A DNA stretch of 64,000 nt from Crossaster papposus (lineage: Eukaryota; Echinodermata; Asteroidea; Velatida; Solasteridae). Under the pieces are notes generated by a model. That model did not search any database, was not told the DNA's origin, and saw only the letters and a list, made by a program, of their open reading frames with translations. A program made the position numbers and the translations under genes. The first letter of the stretch is position 1, and each line of letters opens with the position of its first letter. Location: NCBI GenBank assembly GCA_037893245.1, contig JBAIAA010000788.1, forward strand, positions 434,001 to 498,000, written 5' to 3'. Of the stretch, positions 23,131-36,201 are shown in pieces.

Positions 23131-26100
23131 GCTCAGAAGGAACAGCAGAGGTAGAAGACAGAGATAGAGTATATCCACGTGTCTGATCTACACTTCACTC
23201 AGCCTGCTCAGAAGAATCAGCATAGGTAGAAGACAGAGATAGAGTATATCCACGTGTCTGATCTACACCTCACTCAGCCTGCTCAGAAGGAACAGCAGAG
23301 GTAGAAGACAGAGATAGAGTATATCAACGTGTCTGATCTACACCTCACTCGGCCTGCTCAGAAGGAACAGCAGAGGTAGAAGACAGAGATATAGTATATC
23401 GACGTGTCTCACTCAGCCTGCTCAGAAGGAACAGCAGAGGTAGAAGACATAGATATAGTATATCCACCTGTCTGATCTACACCTCACCCAGCCTGCTCAG
23501 AAGAATCAGCAGAGGTAGAAGACAAAGATAGAGTATATCCACGTGTCTGATCTACACCTCACTCAGCCTGCTCAGAAGGAACAGCAGAGGTAGAAGACAG
23601 AGATAGAGTATATCCACGTGTCTGATCTACACCTCACTCAGCCTGCTCAGAAAGAACAGCAGAGGTAGAAGACAGATATAGAGTATATCCACGTGTCTCA
23701 CTCAGCCTGCTCAGAAGGAACAGCAGAGTTATAAGACAGCGATAGAGTATATCCACGTGTCTCACTCAGCCTGCTCAGAAGGAAAAGCAGAGGTAGAAGA
23801 CAGAGATAGAGTATATCCACATGGCTCACTCAGCCTGCTCAGAAGGAACAGAAGAGGTAGAAGACAGAGATATAGTATATCCACGTGTCTGATCTACACC
23901 TCACTTAGCCTGCTCAGAAGAATCAGCAGAGGTAGAAGACAGAGATAGAGTATATCCACGTGTCTGATATACACATCACTCAGCCTGCTCAGAAGGAACA
24001 GCAGAGGTAGAAGACAGAGATAGAGTATATCCACGTGTCTGATCTACACCTCACTCAGCCTGCTCAGAAGGAACAGCAGAGGTAGAAGACAGAGATAGAG
24101 TATATCCACGTGTCTGATCTACACCTCACTCAGCCTGCTCAGAAGGAACAGCAGAGGTAGAAGACAGAGATAGAGTATATCCACGTGTCTGATCTACACC
24201 ACACTCAGCCTGCTCAGAAGGAACAGCAGAGGTAGAAGGCAGAGATAGAGTACATCCACGTGTCTCACTCAGCCTGCTCAGAAGGAACAGCAGAGGTAGA
24301 AGACAGAGATAGAGTATATCCACGTGTCTGATCTACACTTCACTCAGCCTGCTCAGAAGAATCAGCATAGGTAGAAGACAGAGATAGAGTATATCCACGT
24401 GTCTGATCTACCCCTCACTCAGCCTGCTCAGAAGGAACAGCAGAGGTAGAAGACAGAGATAGAGTATATCCACGTGTCTGATCTACACCTCACTCAGCCT
24501 GCTCAGAAGGAACAGTAGAGGTAGAAGACAGAGATAGAGTATATCCACGTGTCTCACTCAGCCTGCTCAGAAGGAACAGCAGAGGTAGAAGACAGAGATA
24601 GAGTATATCCACGTGTCTGATCTACACCTCACTCAGCCTGCTCAGAAGGAACAGCAGAGGTAGAAGACAGAGGTAGAGTATAGCCACGTGTCTCACACAG
24701 CCTGCTCAGAAGGAAGAGCAGATGTAGAAGACAGAGATAGAGTATATCCACGTGTCTCACTCAGCCTGCTCAGAAGGAACAGCAGAGGTAGAAGGCAGAG
24801 ATAGAGTATATCCACGTGTCTGATCTACACTTCACCCAGCCTGCTCAGAAGAATCAGCAGAGGTAGAAGACAGAGATAGAGTATATCCACGTGTCTGATC
24901 TACACCTCACTCAGCTTGCTCAGAAGGAACAGCAGAGGTAGAAGACAGAGATAGAGTATATCCACGTGTCTGATCTACACCTCACTCAGCCTGCTCAGAA
25001 GGAACAGCAGAGGTAGAAGACAGAGATAGAGTATATCCACGTGTCTGATCTACACCTCACTCAGCCTGCTCAGAAGGAACAGCAGAGGTAGAAGACAGAG
25101 ATAGAGTATATCCACGTGTCTGATCTACACCTCACTCAGCCTGCTCAGAAGGAACAGCAGAGGTAGAAGGCAGAGATAGAGTACATCCACGGGTCTCACT
25201 CAGCCTGCTCAGAAGGAACAGCAGAGGTAGAAGACAGAGATAGAGTATATCCACGTGTCTGATCTACACTTCACTCAGCCTGCTCAGAAGAATCAGCATA
25301 GGTAGAAGACAGAGATAGAGTATATCCAAGTGTCTGATCTACACCTCACTCAGCCTGCTCAGAAGGAACAGCAGAGGTAGAAGACAGAGATAGAGTATAT
25401 CCACGTGTCTCACTCAGCCTGCTCAGAAGGAACAGCAGAGGTAGAAGACAGAGATAGAGTATATCCACGTGTCTGATCTACACTTCACTCAGCCTGCTCA
25501 GAAGAATCAGCATAGGTAGAAGACAGAGATAGAGTATATCCACGTGTCTGATCTACACCTCACTCAGCCTGCTCAGAAGGAACAGCAGAGGTAGAAGACA
25601 GAGATAGAGTATATCAACGTGTCTGATCTACACCTCACTCGGCCTGCTCAGAAGGAACAGCAGAGGTAGAAGACAGAGATATAGTATATCGACGTGTCTC
25701 ACTCAGCCTGCTCAGAAGGAACAGCAGAGGTAGAAGACATAGATAGAGTATATCCACCTGTCTGATCTACACCTCACCCAGCCTGCTCAGAAGAATCAGC
25801 AGAGGTAGAAGACAAAGATAGAGTATATCCACGTGTCTGATCTACACCTCACTCAGCCTGCTCAGAAGGAACAGCAGAGGTAGAAGACAGAGATAGAGTA
25901 TATCCACGTGTCTGATCTACACCTCACTCAGCCTGCTCAGAAAGAACAGCAGAGGTAGAAGACAGATATAGAGTATATCCACGTGTCTCACTCAGCCTGC
26001 TCAGAAGGAACAGCAGAGTTATAAGACAGCGATAGAGTATATCCACGTGTCTCACTCAGCCTGCTCAGAAGGAAAAGCAGAGGTAGAAGACAGAGATAGA

Positions 26101-27571
26101 GTATATCCACATGGCTCACTCAGCCTGCTCAGAAGGAACAGAAGAGGTAGAAGACAGAGATATAGTATATCCACGTGTCTGATCTACACCTCACTTAGCC
26201 TGCTCAGAAAAATCAGCAGAGGTAGAAGACAGAGATAGAGTATATCCACGTGTCTGATATACACATCACTCAGCCTGCTCAGAAGGAACAGCAGAGGTAG
26301 AAGACAGAGATAGAGTATATCCACGTGTCTGATCTACACCTCACTCAGCCTGCTCAGAAGGAACAGCAGAGGTAGAAGACAGAGATAGAGTATATCCACG
26401 TGTCTGATCTACACCTCACTCAGCCTGCTCAGAAGGAACAGCAGAGGTAGAAGACAGAGATAGAGTATATCCACGTGTCTGATCTACACCACACTCAGCC
26501 TGCTCAGAAGGAACAGCAGAGGTAGAAGGCAGAGATAGAGTACATCCACGTGTCTCACTCAGCCTGCTCAGAAGGAACAGCAGAGGTAGAAGACAGAGAT
26601 AGAGTATATCCACGTGTCTGATCTACACTTCACTCAGCCTGCTCAGAAGAATCAGCATAGGTAGAAGACAGAGATAGAGTATATCCACGTGTCTGATCTA
26701 CCCCTCACTCAGCCTGCTCAGAAGGAACAGTAGAGGTAGAAGACAGAGATAGAGTATATCCACGTGTCTGATCTACACCTCACTCAGCCTGCTCAGAAGG
26801 AACAGCAGAGGTAGAAGACAGAGATAGAGTATATCCACGTGTCTGATCTACACCACACTCAGCCTGCTCAGAAGGAACAGCAGAGGTAGAAGGCAGAGAT
26901 AGAGTACATCCACGTGTCTCACTCAGCCTGCTCAGAAGGAACAGCAGAGGTAGAAGACAGAGATAGAGTATATCCACGTGTCTGATCTACACTTCACTCA
27001 GCCTGCTCAGAAGAATCAGCATAGGTAGAAGACAGAGATAGAGTATATCCACGTGTCTGATCTACCCCTCACTCAGCCTGCTCAGAAGGAACAGCAGAGG
27101 TAGAAGACAGAGATAGAGTATATCCACGTGTCTGATCTACACCTCACTCAGCCTGCTCAGAAGGAACAGTAGAGGTAGAAGACAGAGATAGAGTATATCC
27201 ACGTGTCTCACTCAGCCTGCTCAGAAGGAACAGCAGAGGTAGAAGACAGAGATAGAGTATATCCACGTGTCTGATCTACACCTCACTCAGCCTGCTCAGA
27301 AGGAACAGCAGAGGTAGAAGACAGAGGTAGAGTATAGCCACGTGTCTCACACAGCCTGCTCAGAAGGAAGAGCAGATGTAGAAGACAGAGATAGAGTATA
27401 TCCACGTGTCTCACTCAGCCTGCTCAGAAGGAACAGCAGAGGTAGAAGGCAGAGATAGAGTATATCCACGTGTCTGATCTACACTTCACCCAGCCTGCTC
27501 AGAAGAATCAGCAGAGGTAGAAGACAGAGATAGAGTATATCCACGTGTCTGATCTACACCTCACTCAGCTT
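23131..27571 (+). repeat. 4,441-bp block, second tandem copy
   Basis: Second member of the 4,441-bp pair, with landmark units at 23761 and 26051 matching 19320 and 21610. By eye the two copies are almost identical, far closer than neighbouring 2.2-kb halves are to each other, which points to a recent duplication or ongoing homogenisation. The right boundary is set by the offset: CTCAGCTTGCTC at 27565-27576 is where the pattern ceases to follow the first copy. Confidence 0.84.
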
Positions 27572-29352
27572 GCTCAGAAGGAACAGCAGAGGTAGAAGAC
27601 AGAGATAGAGTATATCCACGTGTCTGATCTACACCTCACTCAGCCTGCTCAGAAGGAACAGCAGAGGTAGAAGACAGAGATAGAGTATATCCACGTGTCT
27701 GATCTACACCTCACTCAGCCTGCTCAGAAGGAACAGCAGAGGTAGAAGACAGAGATAGAGTATATCCACGTGTCTGATCTACACCTCACTCAGCCTGCTC
27801 AGAAGGAACAGCAGAGGTAGAAGACAGAGATAGAGTATATCCACGTGTCTCACTCAGCCTGCTCAGAAGGAACAGCAGAGGTAGAAGACAGAGATAGAGT
27901 ATATCCACGTGTCTGATCTACACTTCACTCAGCCTGCTTAGAAGAATCAGCATAGGTAGAAGACAGAGATAGAGTATATCCACGTGTCTGATCTACACCT
28001 CACTCAGCCTGCTCAGAAGGAACAGCAGAGGTAGAAGACAGAGATAGAGTATATCAACGTGTCTGATCTACACCTCACTCGGCCTGCTCAGAAGGAACAG
28101 CAGAGGTAGAAGACAGAGATATAGTATATCGACGTGTCTCACTCAGCCTGCTCAGAAGGAACAGCAGAGGTAGAAGACATAGATAGAGTATATTCACCTG
28201 TCTGATCTACACCTCACCCAGCCTGCTCAGAAGAATCAGCAGAGGTAGAAGACAAAGATAGAGTATATCCACGTGTCTGATCTACACCTCACTCAGCCTG
28301 CTCAGAAGGAACAGCGGAGGTAGAAGACAGAGATAGAGTATATCCACGTGTCTGATCTACACCTCACTCAGCCTGCTCAGAAAGAACAGCAGAGGTAGAA
28401 GACAGATATAGAGTATATCCACGTGTCTCACTCAGCCTGCTCAGAAGGAACAGCAGAGTTATAAGACAGCGATAGAGTATATCCACGTGTCTCACTCAGC
28501 CTGCTCAGAAGGAAAAGCAGAGGTAGAAGACAGAGATAGAGTATATCCACATGGCTCACTCAGCCTGCTCAGAAGGAACAGAAGAGGTAGAAGACAGAGA
28601 TATAGTATATCCACGTGTCTGATCTACACCTCACTTAGCCTGCTCAGAAAAATCAGCAGAGGTAGAAGACAGAGATAGAGTATATCCACGTGTCTGATAT
28701 ACACATCACTCAGCCTGCTCAGAAGGAACAGCAGAGGTAGAAGACAGAGATAGAGTATATCCACGTGTCTGATCTACACCTCACTCAGCCTGCTCAGAAG
28801 GAACAGCAGAGGTAGAAGACAGAGATAGAGTATATCCACGTGTCTGATCTACACCTCACTCAGCCTGCTCAGAAGGAACAGCAGAGGTAGAAGACAGAGA
28901 TAGAGTATATCCACGTGTCTGATCTACACCACACTCAGCCTGCTCAGAAGGAACAGCAGAGGTAGAAGGCAGAGATAGAGTACATCCACGTGTCTCACTC
29001 AGCCTGCTCAGAAGGAACAGCAGAGGTAGAAGACAGAGATAGAGTATATCCACGTGTCTGATCTACACTTCACTCAGCCTGCTCAGAAGAATCAGCATAG
29101 GTAGAAGACAGAGATAGAGTATATCCACGTGTCTGATCTACCCCTCACTCAGCCTGCTCAGAAGGAACAGTAGAGGTAGAAGACAGAGATAGAGTATATC
29201 CACGTGTCTCACTCAGCCTGCTCAGAAGGAACAGCAGAGGTAGAAGACAGAGATAGAGTATATCCACGTGTCCCACTCAGCCTGCTCAGAAGGAACAGCA
29301 GAGGTAGAAGACAGAGATAGAGTATATCCACGTGTCTGATCTACACTTCACC
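27572..29352 (+). repeat. Middle-type units between the 4,441-bp pair and P-Q-P'
   Basis: Ordinary middle-domain order, with a CACCTG module (hexamer at 28195) and a landmark S unit at 28491. Compared with the 4,441-bp blocks, the AAGGCAG/CACGGGT units before the module and the GTAGAGTATAGCC, CTCACACAG set after it are missing. Private changes include GCTTAGAAG near 27940, TATTCACCTG near 28191, AGCGGAGG near 28314 and GTCCCACTC near 29271. Confidence 0.78.
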
Positions 29353-32300
29353 CAGCCTGCTCAGAAGAATCAGCAGAGGTAGAAGACAGAGATAGAGTAT
29401 ATCCACGTGTCTGATCTACACCTCACTCAGCTTGCTCAGAAGGAACAGCAGAGGTAGAAGACAGAGATAGAGTATATCCACGTGTCTGATCTACACCTCA
29501 CTCAGCCTGCTCAGAAGGAACATCAGAGGTAGAAGACAGAGATAGAGTATATCCACGTTTCTGATCTACACCTCACTCAGCCTGCTCAGAAGGAACAGCA
29601 GAGGTAGAAGACAGAGATAGAGTATATCCACGTGTCTGATCTACACCTCACTCAGCCTGCTCAGAAGGAACAGCAGAGGTAGAAGGCAGAGATAGAGTAC
29701 ATCCACGGGTCTCACTCAGCCTGCTCAGAAGGAACAGCAGAGGTAGAAGACAGAGATAGAATATATCCACGTGTCTGATCTACACTTCACTCAGCCTGCT
29801 CAGAAGAATCAGCATAGGTAGAAGACAGAGATAGAGTATATCCAAGTGTCTGATCTACACCTCACTCAGCCTGCTCAGAAGGAACAACAGAGGTAGAAGA
29901 CAGAGATAGAGTATATCCACGTGTCTCACTCAGCCTGCTCAGAAGGAACAGCAGAGGTAGAAGACAGAGATAGAGTATATCCACGTGTCTGATCTACACT
30001 TCACTCAGCCTGCTCAGAAGAATCAGCATAGGTAGAAGACAGAGATAGAGTATATCCACGTGTCTGATCTACACCTCACTCAGCCTGCTCAGAAGGAACA
30101 GCAGAGGTAGAAGACAGAGATAGAGTATATCAACGTGTCTGATCTACACCTCACTCGGCCTGCTCAGAAGGAACAGCAGAGGTAGAAGACAGAGATATAG
30201 TATATCGACGTGTCTCACTCAGCCTGCTCAGAAGGAACAGCAGAGGTAGAAGACATAGATAGAGTATATCCACCTGTCTGATCTACACCTCACCCAGCCT
30301 GCTCAGAAGAATCAGCAGAGGTAGAAGACAAAGATAGAGTATATCCACGTGTCTGATCTACACCTCACTCAGCCTGCTCAGAAGGAACAGCAGAGGTAGA
30401 AGACAGAGATAGAGTATATCCACGTGTCTGATCTACACCTCACTCAGCCTGCTCAGAAAGAACAGCAGAGGTAGAAGACAGATATAGAGTATATCCACGT
30501 GTCTCACTCAGCCTGCTCAGAAGGAACAGCAGAGTTATAAGACAGCGATAGAGTATATCCACGTGTCTCACTCAGCCTGCTCAGAAGGAAAAGCAGAGGT
30601 AGAAGACAGAGATAGAGTATATCCACATGGCTCACTCAGCCTGCTCAGAAGGAACAGAAGAGGTAGAAGACAGAGATATAGTATATCCACGTGTCTGATC
30701 TACACCTCACTTAGCCTGCTCAGAAAAATCAGCAGAGGTAGAAGACAGAGATAGAGTATATCCACGTGTCTGATATACACATCACTCAGCCTGCTCAGAA
30801 GGAACAGCAGAGGTAGAAGACAGAGATAGAGTATATCCACGTGTCTGATCTACACCTCACTCAGCCTGCTCAGAAGGAACAGCAGAGGTAGAAGACAGAG
30901 ATAGAGTATATCCACGTGTCTGATCTACACCTCACTCAGCCTGCTCAGAAGGAACAGCAGAGGTAGAAGACAGAGATAGAGTATATCCACGTGTCTGATC
31001 TACACCACACTCAGCCTGCTCAGAAGGAACAGCAGAGGTAGAAGGCAGAGATAGAGTACATCCACGTGTCTCACTCAGCCTGCTCAGAAGGAACAGCAGA
31101 GGTAGAAGACAGAGATAGAGTATATCCACGTGTCTGATCTACACTTCACTCAGCCTGCTCAGAAGAATCAGCATAGGTAGAAGACAGAGATAGAGTATAT
31201 CCACGTGTCTGATCTACCCCTCACTCAGCCTGCTCAGAAGGAACAGCAGAGGTAGAAGACAGAGATAGAGAATATCCACGTGTCTGATCTACACCTCACT
31301 CAGCCTGCTCAGAAGGAACAGTAGAGGTAGAAGACAGAGATAGAGTATATCCACGTGTCTCACTCAGCCTGCTCAGAAGGAACAGCAGAGGTAGAAGACA
31401 GAGATAGAGTATATCCACGTGTCTGATCTACACCTCACTCAGCCTGCTCAGAAGGAACAGCAGAGGTAGAAGACAGAGGTAGAGTATAGCCACGTGTCTC
31501 ACACAGCCTGCTCAGAAGGAAGAGCAGATGTAGAAGACAGAGATAGAGTATATCCACGTGTCTCACTCAGCCTGCTCAGAAGGAACAGCAGAGGTAGAAG
31601 ACAGAGATAGAGTATATCCACGTGTCTGATCTACACTTCACCCAGCCTGCTCAGAAGAATCAGCAGAGGTAGAAGACAGAGATAGAGTATATCCACGTGT
31701 CTGACCTACACCTCACTCAGCTTGCTCAGAAGGAACAGCAGAGGTAGAAGACAGAGATAGAGTATATCCACGTGTCTGATCTACACCTCACTCAGCCTGC
31801 TCAGAAGGAACAGCAGAGGTAGAAGACAGAGATAGAGTATATCCACGTGTCTGATCTACACCTCACTCAGCCTGCTCAGAAGGAACAGCAGAGGTAGAAG
31901 ACAGAGATAGAGTATATCCACGTGTCTGATCTACACCTCACTCAGCCTGCTCAGAAGGAACAGCAGAGGTAGAAGGCAGAGATAGAGTACATCCACGGGT
32001 CTCACTCAGCCTGCTCAGAAGGAACAGCAGAGGTAGAAGACAGAGATAGAGTATATCCACGTGTCTGATCTACACTTCACTCAGCCTGCTCAGAAGAATC
32101 AGCATAGGTAGAAGACAGAGATAGAGTATATCCAAGTGTCTGATCTACACCTCACTCAGCCTGCTCAGAAGGAACAGCAGAGGTAGAAGACAGAGATAGA
32201 GTATATCCACGTGTCTGATCTACACCTCACTCAGCCTGCTCAGAAGGAACAGTAGAGGTAGAAGACAGAGATAGAGTATATCCACGTGTCTCACTCAGCC

Positions 32301-33408
32301 TGCTCAGAAGGAACAGCAGAGGTAGAAGACAGAGATAGAGTATATCCACGTGTCTGATCTACACCTCACTCAGCCTGCTCAGAAGGAACAGCAGAGGTAG
32401 AAGACAGAGGTAGAGTATATCCACGTGTCTCACTCAGCCTGCTCAGAAGGAACAGCAGAGGTAGAAGACAGAGATAGAGTATATCCACGTGTCTGATCTA
32501 CACTTTACCCAGCCTGCTCAGAAGAATCAGCAGAGGTAGAAGACACAGATAGAGTATATCCACGTGTCTGATCTACACCTCACTCAGCTTGCTCAGAAGG
32601 AACAGCAGGGGTAGAAGACAGAGATAGAGTATATCCACGTGTCTGATCTACACCTCACTCAGCCTGCTCAGAAGGAACAGCAGAGGTAGAAGACAGAGAT
32701 AGAGTATATCCACGTGTATCACTCAGCCTGCTCAGAAGGAACAGCAGAGGTATAAGACAGAGATAGAGTATATCCACGTGTCTCACTCAGCCTGCTCAGA
32801 AGGAAAAGCAGAGGTAGAAGACAGAGATAGAGTATATCCACGTGGCTCACTCAGAATGCTCAGAAGGAACAGAAGAGGTAGAAGACAGAGATATAGTATA
32901 TCCACGTGTCTGATCTACACCTCACTTAGCCTGCTCAGAAGAATCAGCAGAGGTAGAAGACAGAGATAGAGTATATCCACGTGTCTGATCTACACATCAC
33001 TCAGCCTGCTCAGAAAAAAAAAGGAGAGGTATAAGACAGAGATAGAGTATATCCACGTGTCTCACTCAGCCTGCTCAGAAGGAAAAGCAGAGGTAGAAGA
33101 CAGAGATAGAGTATATCCACGTGGCTCACTCAGCCTGCTCAGAAGGAACAGAAGAGGTAGAAGACAGAGATATAGTATATCCACGTGTCTGATCTACACC
33201 TCACTTAGCCTGCTCAGAAGAATCAGCAGAGGTAGAAGACAGAGATAGAGTATATCCACGTGTGTGATATACACCTCACTCAGCCTGCTCAGAAGGAACG
33301 GCAGAGGTAGAAGACAGAGATAGAGTATATCCACGTGTCTCACTCAGCCTGCTCAGAAGGAACAGCAGAGGTAGAAGACAGAGATATAGTATATCCACGT
33401 GTCTCTCT
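29353..33408 (+). repeat. Block P, 4,056 bp
   Basis: Landmark units at 30567, 32782 and 33061 repeat exactly 6,849 bp downstream at 37416, 39631 and 39910. Shared rare markers include CACGTTTCTG (cytosine at 29554 and 36403) and an A9 unit (33014 and 39863). The block is 57 units plus one base. It ends with HOR-A-like units GTGTGATATAC, AACGGC and CTCTCTCAG. The boundary lies inside the unit CTCAGCCTGCTCAGAAG common to all units, so it is known only to within about 15 bases. Confidence 0.83.
33014..33022 (+). repeat. A9 tract within a 76-bp unit
   Basis: In this unit the usual AAGGAACAGCAGAGG is replaced by an A-run followed by GGAGAGG and TATAAG. With nine A the unit is one base longer than L and is the only kind of length exception I found. 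The same A9 occurs at 39863-39871. Six other units have A8, which preserves the 75-bp or 64-bp length: 41201, 45651, 45715, 46796, 46860 and 50690. Confidence 0.9.
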
Positions 33409-36201
33409 CAGCCTGCTCAGAAGAATCAGCAGAGGTAGAAGACAGAGATAGAGTATATCCACGTGTCTGATCTACACCTCACTCAGCTTGCTCAGAAGGA
33501 ACAGCAGAGGTAGAAGACAGAGATAGAGTATATCCACGTGTCTGATCTACACCTCACTCAGCCTGCTCAGAAGGAACAGCAGAGGTAGAAGACAGAGATA
33601 GAGTATATCCACGTTTCTGATCTACACCTCACTCAGCCTGCTCAGAAGGAACAGCAGAGGTAGAAGACAGAGATAGAGTATATCCACGTGTCTGATCTAC
33701 ACCTCACTCAGCCTGCTCAGAAGGAACAGCAGAGGTAGAAGGCAGAGATAGAGTACATCCACGGGTCTCACTCAGCCTGCTCAGAAGGAACATCAGAGGT
33801 AGAAGACAGAGATAGAGTATATCCACGTGTCTGATCTACACTTCACTCAGCCTGCTCAGAAGAATCAGCATAGGTAGAAGACAGAGATAGAGTATATCCA
33901 AGTGTCTGATCTACACCTCACTCAGCCTGCTCAGAAGGAACAGCAGAGGTAGAAGACAGAGATAGAGTATATCCACGTGTCTCACTCAGCCTGCTCAGAA
34001 GGAACAGCAGAGGTAGAAGACAGAGATAGAGTATATCCACGTGTCTGATCTACACTTCACTCAGCCTGCTCAGAAGAATCAGCATAGGTAGAAGACAGAG
34101 ATAGAGTATATCCACGTGTCTGATCTACACCTCACTCAGCCTGCTCAGAAGGAACAGCAGAGGTAGAAGACAGAGATAGAGTATATCAACGTGTCTGATC
34201 TACACCTCACTCGGCCTGCTCAGAAGGAACAGCAGAGGTAGAAGACAGAGATATAGTATATCGACGTGTCTCACTCAGCCTGCTCAGAAGGAACAGCAGA
34301 GGTAGAAGACATAGATAGAGTATATCCACCTGTCTGATCTACACCTCACCCAGCCTGCTCAGAAGAATCAGCAGAGGTAGAAGACAAAGATAGAGTATAT
34401 CCACGTGTCTGATCTACACCTCACTCAGCCTGCTCAGAAGGAACAGCAGAGGTAGAAGACAGAGATAGAGTATATCCACGTGTCTGATCTACACCTCACT
34501 CAGCCTGCTCAGAAAGAACAGCAGAGGTAGAAGACAGATATAGAGTATATCCACGTGTCTCACTCAGCCTGCTCAGAAGGAACAGCAGAGTTATAAGACA
34601 GCGATAGAGTATATCCACGTGTCTCACTCAGCCTGCTCAGAAGGAAAAGCAGAGGTAGAAGACAGAGATAGAGTATATCCACATGGCTCACTCAGCCTGC
34701 TCAGAAGGAACAGAAGAGGTAGAAGACAGAGATATAGTATATCCACGTGTCTGATCTACACCTCACTTATCCTGCTCAGAAAAATCAGCAGAGGTAGAAG
34801 ACAGAGATAGAGTATATCCACGTGTCTGATATACACATCACTCAGCCTGCTCAGAAGGAACAGCAGAGGTAGAAGACAGAGATAGAGTATATCCACGTGT
34901 CTGATCTACACCTCACTCAGCCTGCTCAGAAGGAACAGCAGAGGTAGAAGACAGAGATAGAGTATATCCACGTGTCTGATCTACACCTCACTCAGCCTGC
35001 TCAGAAGGAACAGCAGAGGTAGAAGACAGAGATAGAGTATATCCACGTGTCTGATCTACAACACACTCAGCCTGCTCAGAAGGAACAGCAGAGGTAGAAG
35101 GCAGAGATAGAGTACATCCACGTGTCTCACTCAGCCTGCTCAGAAGGAACAGCAGAGGTAGAAGACAGAGATAGAGTATATCCACGTGTCTGATCTACAC
35201 TTCACTCAGCCTGCTCAGAAGAATCAGCATAGGTAGAAGACAGAGATAGAGTATATCCACGTGTCTGATCTACCCCTCACTCAGCCTGCTCAGAAGGAAC
35301 AGCAGAGGTAGAAGACAGAGATAGAGTATATCCACGTGTCTGATCTACACCTCACTCAGCCTGCTCAGAAGGAACAGTAGAGGTAGAAGACAGAGATAGA
35401 GTATATCCACGTGTCTCACTCAGCCTGCTCAGAAGGAACAGCAGAGGTAGAAGACAGAGATAGAGTATATCCACGTGTCTGATCTACACCTCACTCAGCC
35501 TGCTCAGAAGGAACAGCAGAGGTAGAAGACAGAGGTAGAGTATAGCCACGTGTCTCACACAGCCTGCTCAGAAGGAAGAGCAGATGTAGAAGACAGAGAT
35601 AGAGTATATCCACGTGTCTCACTCAGCCTGCTCAGAAGGAACAGCAGAGGTAGAAGACAGAGATAGAGTATATCCACGTGTCTGATCTACACTTCACCCA
35701 GCCTGCTCAGAAGAATCAGCAGAGGTAGAAGACAGAGATAGAGTATATCCACGTGTCTGATCTACACCTCACTCAGCTTGCTCAGAAGGAACAGCAGAGG
35801 TAGAAGACAGAGATAGAGTATATCCACGTGTCTGATCTACACCTCACTCAGCCTGCTCAGAAGGAACAGCAGAGGTAGAAGACAGAGATAGAGTATATCC
35901 ACGTGTCTGATCTACACCTCACTCAGCCTGCTCAGAAGGAACAGCAGAGGTAGAAGACAGAGATATAGTATATCCACGTGTCTGATCTACACCTCACTTA
36001 GCCTGCTCAGAAGAATCAGCAGAGGTAGAAGACAGAGATAGAGTATATCCACGTGTGTGATATACACCTCACTCAGCCTGCTCAGAAGGAACGGCAGAGG
36101 TAGAAGACAGAGATAGAGTATATCCACGTGTCTCACTCAGCCTGCTCAGAAGGAACAGCAGAGGTAGAAGACAGAGATATAGTATATCCACGTGTCTCTC
36201 T
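33409..36201 (+). repeat. Block Q, 2,793 bp: P with an 18-unit internal deletion
   Basis: From its start Q follows P at an offset of 4,056 bp (landmark 30567 to 34623). Near 35,963 it jumps: the GATATAG plus TTAGCC units that in P lie after the A9 unit appear early. The difference, 1,263 bp, equals 8 S plus 10 L plus the extra A of the A9 unit, so a whole-unit deletion including that A9 unit explains it exactly. Q opens with a hybrid S unit at 33403-33466 (CTCTCTCAG left half, AGAATCAGCAGAGG right half). Confidence 0.82.
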
